NCBI GenBank assembly: GCA_947496145.1
Contig: CANMBS010000001.1
Location: 124,001 to 188,000, forward strand
Direction: 5' to 3'
Length of the DNA: 64,000 bases
From: an uncultured Pseudovibrio sp.
GTDB lineage: Bacteria; Pseudomonadota; Alphaproteobacteria; Rhizobiales; Stappiaceae
In this document: positions 27,425 through 39,310 of the stretch, in pieces
Layout: every line of letters starts with the position of its first letter
Position numbering within the stretch: position 1 is the first letter of the stretch
Notes under the pieces: model-generated
Seen by the model: the letters and a program-made list of their open reading frames with translations, nothing else
What the model was told of the DNA's origin: nothing
Database searches by the model: none
Program-made: the position numbers and the translations under genes

Positions 27425-28771
27425 TTAAGATGCTGGCTGCGAGCTGTCTGAGTGCAGTTTCAATGCAGCCTTGAGATAAGTGAGAAGAGTCTGGTGCCAA
27501 AACCGTCCCGCTGTGGTGAGTGAGATGATTTCATCGCCTGCTATCAAGCCGGACTCCCGCCAGTTTGTGAGCAGTGGAGTAATTGAGGTGCGGAAGCCCG
27601 CTGTTTTCGGATCAATCTGATCAAGCTTGTTGAGGTCGAGGCGCATTTCCTCAATCCCTGCTGCGAGCAGATTGAGAGGTGAAGACAGAGGGTCGCTTCT
27701 GTGCAACCGTGACAACGGTTTTTCTTCCCTTGCGATTGCATCAAGGTAATCTTCCAGATCTCCATGCACACCATAGGAGAAACCGTTGATATTGCCGCCA
27801 GCGCCAGAACCAAATGCGAGGCAGTCTGCACCAGACTTGATCAGTGTATTGTAAAGGTTGCGCTCGCGGGTTTGTCGTCCCCAGTGGCTGGATGAAATCT
27901 GTCTCCACCCCTGTTGACGCATGTATTCAAGGCCTTCCCCGTACATCCCACCTTGTTGTGGCAGCGGTGCGGCTGGGCCACATGCGCCTTTCTCGATTGA
28001 TTTTGAGAGCGGACTACCTGGAAAAACTGCGAGGGTGTAAAGATCGACGCCATCAAGTTCCAGATCGACAACTGTTTTCAGGTCCTGCCGCCAGACCTCT
28101 TCTGTCTGATATGGCAGCCCCAGAATAAGATCACAGACGATGGCTGCGCGGTTACGGTCTCTCAGTTTCTCAAAGAACCGGATTGCCTCTTCTCCAGTTG
28201 CTTTCCGGCCCTGACGTTTGCGCACCCTGGTGTTGAAAGACTGAACACCTGTTGAGAAGCGATTTGCGCCTGCATCCAGACAGGCGTCAACCTTTTCATC
28301 GTCAAAATGGAAGATCCTGCCCTCAACGGTGATTTCACAATCTGCTGACAACGGATACAGGTCTTTGATGCGCCGTATAACCCGAGCGAGATCCTGACCA
28401 TGCAGAGCGGTTGGTGTGCCACCACCAAAGTAGACCGCATTGATGGGTGCACTTTGAGAAAGCGATGAGTCTGCCTCTAACTCCAGTTCTTTTATCAGGG
28501 CATCGGCATAGGGGGCGGAATAGTCATTGCTCCATTTATTGCGGTAGAAGCCACAAAACAGGCAGTGGTTGGCGCAAAAAGGCACGTGCAGATACATAAC
28601 CGCCTGACTGGAACGCTCACCCTGCTGAACCTCGTTCCACACGTTCTGCAGGTCGCACGGCTTTACGGCTGCTCCTGCGCTACCGGGCATATGCATGCCT
28701 CTGCGCGGAAATGCATAACGAAGAGGGTCATCTGTTTTTTGAGCAAAGAACTGCTCCAGTGCTGCTTGCAT
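27425..28771 (-). CDS. hutW: Haem anaerobic degradation radical SAM protein HutW/ChuW
   Basis: HutW (ChuW) is a HemN-like radical SAM enzyme that opens the haem ring without oxygen and frees iron. The 448-residue product has the cluster motif with Cys66, Cys70 and Cys73 (PFCANHCLFC), the SAM-binding YFGGGTPTAL, and FSTGVQSFNTRVRKRQGRKA, which is typical of this family rather than of HemN/HemW. It is followed by hutX. No TonB receptor or ABC haem importer is in this window. The start ATG has AGGTTG upstream. Confidence 0.92.
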   Translation of the reverse strand: MQAALEQFFAQKTDDPLRYAFPRRGMHMPGSAGAAVKPCDLQNVWNEVQQGERSSQAVMYLHVPFCANHCLFCGFYRNKWSNDYSAPYADALIKELELEADSSLSQSAPINAVYFGGGTPTALHGQDLARVIRRIKDLYPLSADCEITVEGRIFHFDDEKVDACLDAGANRFSTGVQSFNTRVRKRQGRKATGEEAIRFFEKLRDRNRAAIVCDLILGLPYQTEEVWRQDLKTVVDLELDGVDLYTLAVFPGSPLSKSIEKGACGPAAPLPQQGGMYGEGLEYMRQQGWRQISSSHWGRQTRERNLYNTLIKSGADCLAFGSGAGGNINGFSYGVHGDLEDYLDAIAREEKPLSRLHRSDPLSSPLNLLAAGIEEMRLDLNKLDQIDPKTAGFRTSITPLLTNWRESGLIAGDEIISLTTAGRFWHQTLLTYLKAALKLHSDSSQPAS

Positions 28772-28927
28772 CGATCAACCTAGTTTTATTTGCTGGTTGG
28801 CTTGCTGAAGCAGCTGGCTAAATATGAGTTTTTATATCAAGTTTATTTTTTAGGAAGTTGCGTTTTCACAAATGCGATAAAATGGCACAGATTATTGACT
28901 ATGGTCGTGCATAAATTGCAGCCTAAG

Positions 28928-28956
28928 TAAAAAGGCCCAACGTTATGTCGGGCCTC
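28928..28956 (-). terminator. Intrinsic terminator after ugpC
   Basis: On the minus strand AGGCCC and GGGCCT close a hairpin of about 25 bases, followed by TTTTTA. It lies 24 bases past the ugpC stop codon. Confidence 0.8.
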
Positions 28957-28979
28957 CTGTTAAATTGGCAGGGTCAGGC

Positions 28980-30083
28980 CTAGGCGATTTCAAGAGTGCC
29001 CTGAAGCTCAATCCGTTTGCCCGTTAACATATCGAAAGTGTGAAGCTTGTCTGGCTTTGCGGTTACTTTCAGGATCTGGCCTGGCTCGAAATGCAATTTA
29101 CCCGGTGCGCGGACGACAATATCTACGCTCCCCTCACCGATTGTACCGTGCACGTAGCTCTCTGCGCCGACAGGCTCAACAGCGGTCACCTTGAGGGCAG
29201 TGTGCAGACCAGTGTCGAACTTCTCGCTCAGCTCTTCAATAACGAGATCTTCCGGACGCACGCCCAATGTTAACTCAGCCAAATCTGTGCTCAGCTTCAC
29301 ATCAACGACTGCGCTGTTATCGAGCTTCCAGTTGTTGTCGTCTTTGGACAGAGGCAAAAGGTTCATCGCCGGGGAGCCAATGAAGGTCGCAACAAAGGTA
29401 GATGCTGGTTTTTCGTAGACGTCGATTGGTGAACCGATCTGCTCCACTTCACCGCCACTAAGAACAACGAGGCGGTCTGCCAGCGTCATCGCTTCCAGCT
29501 GGTCGTGCGTCACGTAAAGGCTTGTGGTGCCCAGTTCCTTTTGAAGTTTGCGGATTTCCAAACGCATCTGTACGCGCAGTTTTGCATCCAGATTAGAGAG
29601 CGGTTCGTCAAACAGGAATGCTGCCGGGTCACGGACAATTGCGCGGCCCATTGCAACACGCTGGCGCTGACCGCCAGACAGTTGACGTGGCTTTCGTTCC
29701 AGATACTCGCCAATCTCAAGGATTTCCGCTGCTTTACGCACGCGCTTCCCGATTTCAGCTTTTGCAAAGCCACGGTTCTTCAGACCATATGCAAGATTGT
29801 TGTAGACTGTCATATGCGGATAGAGCGCATAGTTCTGAAACACCATTGCGATGTCACGATCTGCTGGCTCAATTGTGTTTACCAGCCGATCACCAATGAA
29901 CAGCTCGCCGTCTGTTATGGTTTCAAGACCGGCGACCATGCGCAACAGCGTGGACTTGCCACAACCGGATGGTCCGACCAGAACAATGAACTCACCATCT
30001 TTGATGTCGATGGAGACCCCTTTAACGGCCTGAACGCCACCGTCGTAGGTTTTGCGAAGATTGTTTATTTGAATGCTTGCCAT
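28980..30083 (-). CDS. ugpC: sn-glycerol-3-phosphate ABC transporter, ATP-binding protein
   Basis: The 367-residue ATPase belongs to the MalK/UgpC class: Walker [11 protein letters not shown]-loop [14 protein letters not shown], signature [14 protein letters not shown], Walker [13 protein letters not shown], His in [15 protein letters not shown], and a C-terminal OB-fold regulatory part ([13 protein letters not shown] onward). It is the last gene of ugpB-ugpA-ugpE-ugpC and lies two bases after ugpE. The assignment to glycerol-3-phosphate rests on the whole operon. Confidence 0.93.
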   Translation of the reverse strand: MASIQINNLRKTYDGGVQAVKGVSIDIKDGEFIVLVGPSGCGKSTLLRMVAGLETITDGELFIGDRLVNTIEPADRDIAMVFQNYALYPHMTVYNNLAYGLKNRGFAKAEIGKRVRKAAEILEIGEYLERKPRQLSGGQRQRVAMGRAIVRDPAAFLFDEPLSNLDAKLRVQMRLEIRKLQKELGTTSLYVTHDQLEAMTLADRLVVLSGGEVEQIGSPIDVYEKPASTFVATFIGSPAMNLLPLSKDDNNWKLDNSAVVDVKLSTDLAELTLGVRPEDLVIEELSEKFDTGLHTALKVTAVEPVGAESYVHGTIGEGSVDIVVRAPGKLHFEPGQILKVTAKPDKLHTFDMLTGKRIELQGTLEIA

Positions 30084-30085
30084 TT

Positions 30086-30937
30086 TTATTTCTCGCTCTC
30101 AACGAGTCCCTTCACAAACAGTCTTTGCATTAAGACGACAACCAGAATTGGTGGAAGCATCGCAACGAGCGATGTCATCATAATGATATTCCACTGAGGC
30201 ACCGCTTCAGCTACTTCCAGCATCTGCTTAATGCTCATCACAACGGTATGCATTTCCGTTTTGGTGGTGATGAGAAGCGGCCAGAGATACTGGTTCCAGC
30301 CGAACGTGAACAAGATCACGAAAAGTGCTGCGATATTGGTGCGTGACAGCGGCAACAGAATATCCCAGAAGAACTTCAGCGGCCCGGCTCCGTCCAGTCT
30401 GGCTGCTTCCAGCAGCTCATCAGGAACGGTCAGGAACGCCTGCCGGAACATAAAAGTTGCAGTAGCCGACGCGATCAGCGGGATCGTGAGTCCCCAGTAA
30501 CTATCCAGCATGCCCAGATTTGCAACAACCTCGAAGGTTGGCAGAATGCGCACTTCAACAGGCAACATGAGCGTGATGAAGATCATCCAGAAAAAGAGCA
30601 TCCGGCCCGGGAAGCGGAAGTACACGATAGCAAATGCTGACAGCAGCGAGATCACGATTTTACCAATTGCGATGCTAAGAGCTATGATTAAGCTGTTGGT
30701 CATGGAGAGCCAGACGGGTGCGCGCGTAGTACCCAGGAACTCTTGGGTGAACAGCACCATTTTCAGGTTCTCCCAAAAATGAGTTCCCGGCAGCAGCGGC
30801 AACGGGCTTACCAGCATGCGCTCTGTGGTGTGTGTTGCGGCTACAAAGGTAATCCAGACCGGGAGAGCAACAGCAATAATGCCGATCACCATGATTACAT
30901 GAGAGCTGAAAGAGAGCAGAGGACGACGCTCAATCAT
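30086..30937 (-). CDS. ugpE: sn-glycerol-3-phosphate ABC transporter, permease UgpE
   Basis: The 283-residue permease has six hydrophobic helices and the EAA loop ([23 protein letters not shown]) that docks on the ATPase. It matches UgpE in length and in its N-terminus, and pairs with UgpA in the membrane channel. The stop is two bases before ugpC, and the start overlaps the ugpA stop by one base, so the operon is tightly coupled. Confidence 0.92.
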   Translation of the reverse strand: MIERRPLLSFSSHVIMVIGIIAVALPVWITFVAATHTTERMLVSPLPLLPGTHFWENLKMVLFTQEFLGTTRAPVWLSMTNSLIIALSIAIGKIVISLLSAFAIVYFRFPGRMLFFWMIFITLMLPVEVRILPTFEVVANLGMLDSYWGLTIPLIASATATFMFRQAFLTVPDELLEAARLDGAGPLKFFWDILLPLSRTNIAALFVILFTFGWNQYLWPLLITTKTEMHTVVMSIKQMLEVAEAVPQWNIIMMTSLVAMLPPILVVVLMQRLFVKGLVESEK

Positions 30938-31818
30938 TAGTACTCTACCTTTCTTTCAACAAAACGGAACTGCACGACCGTAAGTGCAATAACAAGGCTC
31001 ATAAGAATGACCGATTGGGCAGCGGAGCCTCCAAGGTCGAGCCCGACAAAGCCATCCTTGAACACCTTGAAGACAAGGACCGTGGTAGAGTTGGCGGGGC
31101 CGCCATCAGTAAGGGCATGAATGATACCGAAGGTGTCAAAGAAGGCGTAGACCACGTTGATTACCAACAGAAAGAAGGTAGTTGGCGAGATCAGCGGGAA
31201 GATGATTGTCCAGAAACGCTTGATCGGCCCGGCTCCATCAATGGATGCTGCTTCAATCACAGATTTTGGAATGCTTTGCATGGCAGCAAGGAAGAACAGG
31301 AAATTATATGGGATCTGCTTCCACGCTGCAGCAATGACAACAAGCAGCATGGCCTGATCGCCATCCAGCTTATGGTTCCAGTCAATCCCGATCAACTTTA
31401 ATCCATAGGCGAGGATGCCGAGGGTCGGGTCAAACATAAACACAAAAAGGGCACCAGCCAGAACCGGAGCAATAGCGTAGGGCCATATGAGCAAAGTGCG
31501 GTAGATTGTAGACCCTTTGACGATGCGATCTGCAAATCCTGCCAGTATCAAAGAGAAGAACATAGCCGTTAAGGCCACTGCACCTGCAAAATAGCCTGTT
31601 CGATAGAAAACGGAGAGGTACTCTGTATCCTCAAAGAGCAACTGAAAGTTTTCAAACCACACGAATTCTGAGTTTCCAGTCCAGGCATCTTCAATCAGAA
31701 CCGATTGATAGAGCGCCTGTCCTGCGGGCCACAAAAAAAACACCAGAGTGACAAGTATCTGGGGGGCCACAAGTAGGTAGGGTAGTACTGACGGCTGAAA
31801 GTGCACGCGCTTTAGCAT
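30937..31818 (-). CDS. ugpA: sn-glycerol-3-phosphate ABC transporter, permease UgpA
   Basis: The 293-residue permease has six membrane segments and an EAA loop ([23 protein letters not shown]). The N-terminus [26 protein letters not shown] is split by a short loop and is typical of UgpA. It lies 79 bases after ugpB and shares one base with ugpE. Confidence 0.92.
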   Translation of the reverse strand: MLKRVHFQPSVLPYLLVAPQILVTLVFFLWPAGQALYQSVLIEDAWTGNSEFVWFENFQLLFEDTEYLSVFYRTGYFAGAVALTAMFFSLILAGFADRIVKGSTIYRTLLIWPYAIAPVLAGALFVFMFDPTLGILAYGLKLIGIDWNHKLDGDQAMLLVVIAAAWKQIPYNFLFFLAAMQSIPKSVIEAASIDGAGPIKRFWTIIFPLISPTTFFLLVINVVYAFFDTFGIIHALTDGGPANSTTVLVFKVFKDGFVGLDLGGSAAQSVILMSLVIALTVVQFRFVERKVEY

Positions 31819-31897
31819 TTAGTGCTCACCAACGATGAGGCTGCGCCGCCTTTTACAGGTGACGCAGCGCATATGATTATTACTTATGCCTTGGGTC

Positions 31898-33211
31898 TTA
31901 GCGACCGGACACGCGCTCAAACTTACGCAGCAACTTGTTGCCACGCTCCTGAGCTGCTTTCATGCCTTCTTCAGAGGTTTTTGTGCCGGACCAGATTGCT
32001 TCAAGTTCCTCGTTAATCACGTCGCGAATCTGAACAAAGTTTCCGTAGCGCAGGCCGCGCGAATTGGCAGTAGGTTCATTCAGGCTCAGTTGCTTGATTG
32101 CGGTGTCGGTGCCGGGGTTTTTCTCATAAAAGCCCTGCTTCTCAGAAAGAGCGTAAGCTGCTTTGGTGATTGGCACATACCCGGTTTCCTGACTCCACCA
32201 GGCTTGCAGCTCTGGCTGGGACAGGAACTTCAGGAACTTAGCAACGCCTTTGTATTCCTCAGTTTCATGACCTGTAAGAACCCAGAGTGTAGCACCACCG
32301 ATGATGGAATTTTGCGGTTTATCAGCTACAGCTGTATCGAGCGGAAGCATGGACTGGCCAAACTCAAACTTAGCTTGTGCTTTAATTGAGCCATAGTAAG
32401 CAGAAGAGTTGATGTACATGCCACATTCGGCATTGGTGAACGTTGGCAAGCCATCACCACGACGACCTGCGTAAAGGAACAGGTTGTCTTTGCTCCAGCT
32501 CGCCAGCTTGCCAATGTGATTAATGACAGCAGGGTTTGCAATTGTCAGCTCTGTATCAAAACCTGCAAAGCCGTTTTCCTTAGTCCCGGTTGGAAGGTTA
32601 TGCCAGGCACTGTAGTTCTCGATCAGAGACCAGGATTGCCAGCCAACAGAGAAACCGCACTTATAACCAGCAGCGACAAGCTTCTCAGAGGCTGATTTCA
32701 TTTCGTTCCATGTTGCAGGTACAGCTTCGACCCCTGCTTTCTCGAATGCTTCTTTATTGTACCAAAGTACCGGAGAGGATGAATTGAACGGCAGAGAAAG
32801 CTGCTGGCCGGATGTGGACTGGTAATAGGACAGGACTGCTGGAAGGTAATCGGACTTGTCGAACTCGACACCGGCGTCTTTCATCAGCTGCTCAACAGGA
32901 TAAACAGCTCCTTTTGCTGCCATCATGGATGCTGTGCCGACCTCAAAGACCTGTACAATATGGGGCTGTTTTTTCGCGCGAAACGCTGCGACCGCCCCAG
33001 TCATAGTTTCGGTGTAGTTGCCTTTAAAGACCGGAACGACTTTATAATCGGACTGGCTTGCGTTGAAATCCGCTGCCATCTTTTCTAGGCGCTCAGCAGT
33101 GGCGTCTGTCATTGCGTGCCACCAGCTGATTTCTGTCAGCGCGAAGGACGATGTTGAAGATAAAGCGAGCGCAGCAAATGCAGCTGCTCCGGCAACCTTG
33201 CGAAGTGTCAT
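31898..33211 (-). CDS. ugpB: sn-glycerol-3-phosphate ABC transporter, periplasmic binding protein UgpB
   Basis: UgpB captures glycerol-3-phosphate or glycerophosphodiesters in the periplasm. The 437-residue protein has a signal peptide (VAGAAAFAALALSSTSSFA) and then TEISWWHAM, the UgpB start of the mature part. The C-terminal GLRYGNFVQIRDVINEELE is a marker of UgpB compared with other extracellular binding proteins. It is the first gene of the operon and has a possible Pho box about 120 bases upstream, which fits control by phosphate starvation as in other bacteria. Confidence 0.94.
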   Translation of the reverse strand: MTLRKVAGAAAFAALALSSTSSFALTEISWWHAMTDATAERLEKMAADFNASQSDYKVVPVFKGNYTETMTGAVAAFRAKKQPHIVQVFEVGTASMMAAKGAVYPVEQLMKDAGVEFDKSDYLPAVLSYYQSTSGQQLSLPFNSSSPVLWYNKEAFEKAGVEAVPATWNEMKSASEKLVAAGYKCGFSVGWQSWSLIENYSAWHNLPTGTKENGFAGFDTELTIANPAVINHIGKLASWSKDNLFLYAGRRGDGLPTFTNAECGMYINSSAYYGSIKAQAKFEFGQSMLPLDTAVADKPQNSIIGGATLWVLTGHETEEYKGVAKFLKFLSQPELQAWWSQETGYVPITKAAYALSEKQGFYEKNPGTDTAIKQLSLNEPTANSRGLRYGNFVQIRDVINEELEAIWSGTKTSEEGMKAAQERGNKLLRKFERVSGR

Positions 33212-33328
33212 TGAGTTAGCCCCCCCATAAGGAATGTTGTAGATCTTACGTACGAAGTGGGGTGAACACCCAGACTATCACTGAGAACGATCCATCCCCT
33301 GCCCTCATCCGCGATACCACTTAGGTGT

Positions 33329-33346
33329 TTCACACTAGAATGACAG
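33329..33346 (-). promoter_or_regulatory. Possible Pho box upstream of ugpB
   Basis: On the minus strand a perfect CTGTCAT is followed, at the 11-base helical repeat, by a degenerate half-site GTGTGAA. PhoB boxes in alphaproteobacteria are direct repeats of CTGTCAT. The second half matches in only four of seven positions, so the call is tentative. Confidence 0.4.
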
Positions 33347-33349
33347 TTT

Positions 33350-33804
33350 CTTGAAGTTTCGATGAATTGCAATTGCATCTTCGCTTTTTTTCATATCCAG
33401 AACCAGAATAGATGACCCGGAAAAAGCGAAACTAGAATGATGTGCCTGTTATTCTTGAAAAACCTGGCACAGATCAGGGTTTTAAAATATCTCAAATTAG
33501 ATATTTTATTTCGATGTGCCCTGACACGAAGAAATACGAATAATATACATTCTTTGCTTATTTGACGGCTAATTAGTTGAAATAAAGCGAAAATACCTAG
33601 CCGGCGAATAGAAAACGGTTTTACCGAGTGCACATTTTGAAAACCGCGCTTTTCCATTGCAGCATATTGTTCATCTTTGAAAGTATCAGCATCTTTACTT
33701 ATCCACAATTGCCCTGTGTGCAATTGTCGTCACGGCATATGTGTTCGTTATGTTTTTTCAGTAAGCAGATAGGCGTGTTCATTGAATAAAGTCGATCAAC
33801 GTAT
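33350..33804. other. AT-rich gene-free region between ugpB and phrB
   Basis: A 110-codon open frame on the minus strand (33391-33723) exists, but its product is rich in Phe, Ile and Arg with no recognisable features, and no ribosome site precedes it. I regard the stretch as non-coding. Confidence 0.4.
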
Positions 33805-35220
33805 TTATTTAGTCTTTTCCAGTGCTCGCAAAGCTTCTTCTCGCGAGCGTTTCAAGTCCACGATTGGAAATGGGTAATTCTCCCCCAGAGACACCCCAGC
33901 GCTTTTTAGTATGTCTTCTGGAGCTTCCCAGGGCTTGAACAGGTACTTTTCTGGCAGGTTCTTCAATTCAGGCAGGTAGTGGCGGGTATAGTGTCCCTGG
34001 GCATCAAATTTTTCCCCCTGTAGTACTGGGTTGAAGATGCGAAAATATGGTGCAGCATCTGCACCACAACCAGCAATCCACTGCCAGCTCGCGCTGTTGT
34101 TTGCAAGATCAGCATCAACAAGACAATCCCAGAACCACTTTTCGCCTGCTCGCCAGTCCAGCAGCAGATTCTTAACGAGGAACGAGCCAGTGATCATGCG
34201 CAAACGGTTGTGCATGTACCCTGTTTGCCAAAGCTCACGCATGCCAGCATCTACGATTGGAACACCAGTTTGCCCGATTTGCCACGCTAAAAGGCGCTTA
34301 TCATCGGCAAGCCATGGGAATGTGTCGAACTTCGGGTTCAGGTTCTTTGTAGGTAGTGACGGATTTTGGAATAGCAGAGAATAGGAGAACTCACGCCACC
34401 CTAATTCAGAGCGGAAATGGTCGGTATCCTGAGTTTCCTCATGCATGCTGAGTGCCCACCAGATCTGATTTGGTGAGATTTCGCCAAAATGCAGGTGCGG
34501 TGACAAGCGAGAGGTATGATGAAGTGCCGGGAAATTTCGGCCTTCTTTGTAGTCGTTCAATCCCTCTTCAAGAAATGCATAGAGGCGGTTTTGTGCCGCC
34601 TGTTCGCCGTGCTGCCAATACTCACTGATACGCAGAGACCAGAGACGACTATCAAGAAGGCCTAATTCATCGACTGATAATGCCTCCTGAACATTTGCTG
34701 AATGAAGTTGTACTGTTTCTGGAGAAGGTAGCGGTTTGCGGGGCTCCGGAGCTTGCAGGCACCCTTTACGATAAAAGGGTGTGAAGACCTTATACGGGTC
34801 GCCGCCTGGCTTTTTGATTTCCCAAGGCTCCCACAGGAGAGTGCCGTTGAAACTCTTTGTAGCAACGCCGTTTTCCTTAAGTGCAGATTTAAGCCGAACG
34901 TCCTGCTTAATACGCCACGGCTCATAACATCTGTTCCAGAAGACACTGTTTATTGGGAGCTTTCGGACAAGCTGCTCAAAAATCTCACAGGGGTCACCTT
35001 TCAGGATTAACAAGTGCCCGTTCAGGCTTGCATCAAGAGCCTTCAATGAGTGGTGAAGCCAGTTTTTGGAAGCACCTCCGAGTGCTCTTGCATTTTCTTC
35101 CCCATCATTCAAGATGTAGAGCGGCAGAACTTCGCCAGTCCTGCAAGCTTCCGAGAAAGCCGGATTATCGCTTAAACGAAGATCCTGACGGAACCAATGG
35201 ATAACAACGGGGGAGTTCAT
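33805..35220 (-). CDS. phrB: Deoxyribodipyrimidine photolyase
   Basis: The enzyme splits UV-induced pyrimidine dimers with light, using FADH and an antenna pigment. The 471-residue product has the N-terminal photolyase domain (VVIHWFRQDLRLSDNPA) and the C-terminal FAD domain with SRLSPHLHFGEISPNQIW, the GVPIVDAGMRELWQTGYMHNR block, and DLANNSASWQWIAGCGADAAPYFRIFNP. This is a class I CPD photolyase pattern. It stands alone, facing away from the secreted protein at 35404. Confidence 0.94.
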   Translation of the reverse strand: MNSPVVIHWFRQDLRLSDNPAFSEACRTGEVLPLYILNDGEENARALGGASKNWLHHSLKALDASLNGHLLILKGDPCEIFEQLVRKLPINSVFWNRCYEPWRIKQDVRLKSALKENGVATKSFNGTLLWEPWEIKKPGGDPYKVFTPFYRKGCLQAPEPRKPLPSPETVQLHSANVQEALSVDELGLLDSRLWSLRISEYWQHGEQAAQNRLYAFLEEGLNDYKEGRNFPALHHTSRLSPHLHFGEISPNQIWWALSMHEETQDTDHFRSELGWREFSYSLLFQNPSLPTKNLNPKFDTFPWLADDKRLLAWQIGQTGVPIVDAGMRELWQTGYMHNRLRMITGSFLVKNLLLDWRAGEKWFWDCLVDADLANNSASWQWIAGCGADAAPYFRIFNPVLQGEKFDAQGHYTRHYLPELKNLPEKYLFKPWEAPEDILKSAGVSLGENYPFPIVDLKRSREEALRALEKTK

Positions 35221-35403
35221 CGCCTACCTCTGAGCAACCACACCAACTCTACTGTCTCTTAGAGCAAATTCATTGCTCAACATTGGAGAGAAACATTTCG
35301 GTGTTTGGAGAAATCTCACACCATACATTTACCATGTTATGCTCAAGACATCACAGTTCTTCTCTCCCCTTCGTCTTGCAAATGACAAACCAAGGAGAAG
35401 TAG

Positions 35404-36264
35404 ATGACCAGTTTTTTAAAGACCCTCTCAAAAATTTCATATCTTGGGATAACAGCAACAGCCATTTTATGTGGAGGAGCAGCGGCTAAGGACGCAACTT
35501 TGCTAACACCATCCGTTTGTCAGGACGTTGCTAACCTGATGACAACAAAGTGGTTACAAGTCACGATGGAAAAACATGACGTATTTTACATGGATGAAAG
35601 CGGTAGCGTCACCAATATCGACAGTGAATCAAGCGCGAAGTTTAACGACACCGACACGGTCTATATGGTTGCACATGGCAACACCAATTCAGTTGGAGAC
35701 TGGCCTGGTCAGGTTTTTGCCTCGTTCCTGAAAAACGCACATCCAAAGAAGATCAATATCCTTTACCTGACATCATGTAAGGCAGCAGACACGGCAGGAG
35801 GTACTGTGCCAAGTCTGATGCGCACTGTTCAAAAAACAATGGGAGATAGCGCCGACACAATTATCGGCTTCGAAGGGTGTTCATATCTGGCCACTAATGG
35901 GCATCTGGACTTCAACAAAGGACAGCTCACCGACCAAGGTACCTCTTTGCCAGATAAACAAGGAACCCCCGCCGAAAGCAGCATGATTACGGCGAACAGA
36001 GGATTGTATTGGGACACCATAAAAGGCGCGACTAAAGAAGTCGGTGACCAGACACTAAAGCAATTTTGCAATAGCGCTTTAAACAAGGCGGACATGAAAA
36101 GCCTGAAAGAGCTGATGTCAGTCTTCGACAAAACATACATCGATAACGCGGACAGACTGATCTATCCACCACATAACTTGCTTCGCCAATCAAGTTTTTG
36201 GAAAGCAACGGGTACACCCAAAATATGCGATAAGATTACACCTTGTCCCGACAAAGTTAAGTGA
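35404..36264 (+). CDS. Secreted protein with a possible caspase-like (clan CD) His/Cys pair
   Basis: The 286-residue protein has a signal peptide (LGITATAILCGGAAAK) and an excellent AGGAG site before its ATG. The family is not recognised. In the mature part a strand VYMVAHGN is followed by a helix and a second strand NILYLTSCKAA. His91 and Cys125, each at the end of a hydrophobic strand with HG and SC, are the pattern of clan CD peptidases and their relatives (caspase, gingipain, C80, CHAT). Seven cysteines in all suggest disulphides. It stands alone between phrB and tRNA-Ala. The function is a guess; a structural, non-catalytic role is possible. Confidence 0.65.
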   Translation: MTSFLKTLSKISYLGITATAILCGGAAAKDATLLTPSVCQDVANLMTTKWLQVTMEKHDVFYMDESGSVTNIDSESSAKFNDTDTVYMVAHGNTNSVGDWPGQVFASFLKNAHPKKINILYLTSCKAADTAGGTVPSLMRTVQKTMGDSADTIIGFEGCSYLATNGHLDFNKGQLTDQGTSLPDKQGTPAESSMITANRGLYWDTIKGATKEVGDQTLKQFCNSALNKADMKSLKELMSVFDKTYIDNADRLIYPPHNLLRQSSFWKATGTPKICDKITPCPDKVK

Positions 36265-36339
36265 ACCTGCATCTACGATCAGCGGATATACCTTATCTGA
36301 GCTTGAATGGGAGCAGTGCTACTTCTTTTGAGGAGTGGA

Positions 36340-36415
36340 TGGTGGAGCCTAGGGGGATCGAACCCCTGACCTCTTCGCTGCCAGCGAAGCGCTCTCCCAG
36401 CTGAGCTAAGGCCCC
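36340..36415 (-). tRNA. tRNA-Ala (anticodon GGC)
   Basis: The 76-base gene on the minus strand has acceptor GGGGCCT paired with AGGCTCC, followed by A and an encoded CCA. The G3-U70 wobble pair that marks alanine tRNA is present. The anticodon loop CTGGCAG gives GGC. The D arm TTAGCTCAGCTGGGAGAGC and the T arm with GGTTCGATCC are standard. A tRNA-Ala next to the TIGR02300/aroA block is common in relatives. Confidence 0.97.
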
Positions 36416-36543
36416 TAATTCCTCTAAGCACTGATAGTTCAATAAAATTTCAGTGCCAATGGAGGCGGAACATAGATGGACCGCCTCCAATTTTCAAGAG
36501 AATACTCTCTTAACAACCTGCTGGTTCACAGGCTGTGGAAATT

Positions 36544-36921
36544 TTAGCTGTCCTCGTCGTCGCGAGACACAACAATACCTGGAACAGAGCCGTCATCTTC
36601 GTCTTCATCATCCAGGAATACATCGGAATCATCACTGCCGAGATCGTCGTCAATGGTGTCTTCATCCAGATCAGGAATGTCCTCGCCGGACACTTCAGCA
36701 TCAGCATCTTCCAGAGATACCAATTCTGCATCGTCCTTGACCAAGGTTTCCTCAGCCTCTTCTTTCTGAACAGCTTTTACCGCTTTAGCGGTCTTTGCAG
36801 TCATGCCCAGATCAAACATATCGCCGCACTTAGGGCAGATGATTGGGTCACGGTTCAAATCATAGTATTTAGCGCCACACGCCGCGCACAAGCGCTTGGT
36901 TCCGAGTTCCGGTCTTGCCAC
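36544..36921 (-). CDS. TIGR02300 (FYDLN-acid) family zinc-ribbon protein
   Basis: The 125-residue protein starts with ARPELGTKRLCAACGAKYYDLNRDP, here written in two parts (ARPELGTKR, then CAACGAKYYDLN), followed by IICPKCGD. The two CxxC pairs form a zinc ribbon. The C-terminal half is extremely acidic (about 80-125, mostly Asp and Glu). The family is confined to alphaproteobacteria and its function is unknown. I chose the GTG at 36921, which has AAGGTGAG just upstream and gives the usual N-terminus, over the ATGs at 36942 and 36945. It is divergent from aroA. Confidence 0.9.
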   Translation of the reverse strand: MARPELGTKRLCAACGAKYYDLNRDPIICPKCGDMFDLGMTAKTAKAVKAVQKEEAEETLVKDDAELVSLEDADAEVSGEDIPDLDEDTIDDDLGSDDSDVFLDDEDEDDGSVPGIVVSRDDEDS

Positions 36922-37063
36922 GGTTCTCACCTTTGTTTGCATCACATTGACGGCCCCCTTAGCCTCAGGCAGGCCATCATGTCAAAGATAAATCTTAGAA
37001 ATCTATCCGAAGTGGTACATTCACCGTCGAAATTTCGCAATAGTTCAATGCGCCCTAGGGTGA

Positions 37064-39114
<2,051 letters not shown>

Positions 39115-39310
39115 CAGCCCCCGGAGTTCGCGTTTGTCGTTTCAAACGACTGTCATGATACCGAATTTGGACAAGTGCGACCGCTTTCGTCGGCCCACTT
39201 ATTAGTTAAGTGGTTGTTTTTCAACGCGAGTTGAGAACCGGGAGCGCCTGTCCTTTAGTGTTAACACAAACCCGCCGACGAGCGCCATTCTTATGGCACC
39301 AGGAGATTTC

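Noticed and set aside
33391-33723. A 110-codon minus-strand frame in the ugpB-phrB spacer
   Set aside because: No ribosome site, AT-driven composition and no recognisable protein features.
39115-39200. Third copy of the dispersed repeat (AGTTCGCGTTT near 39125)
   Set aside because: Only an 11-base match is shared; the rest of the 104-base block is absent.
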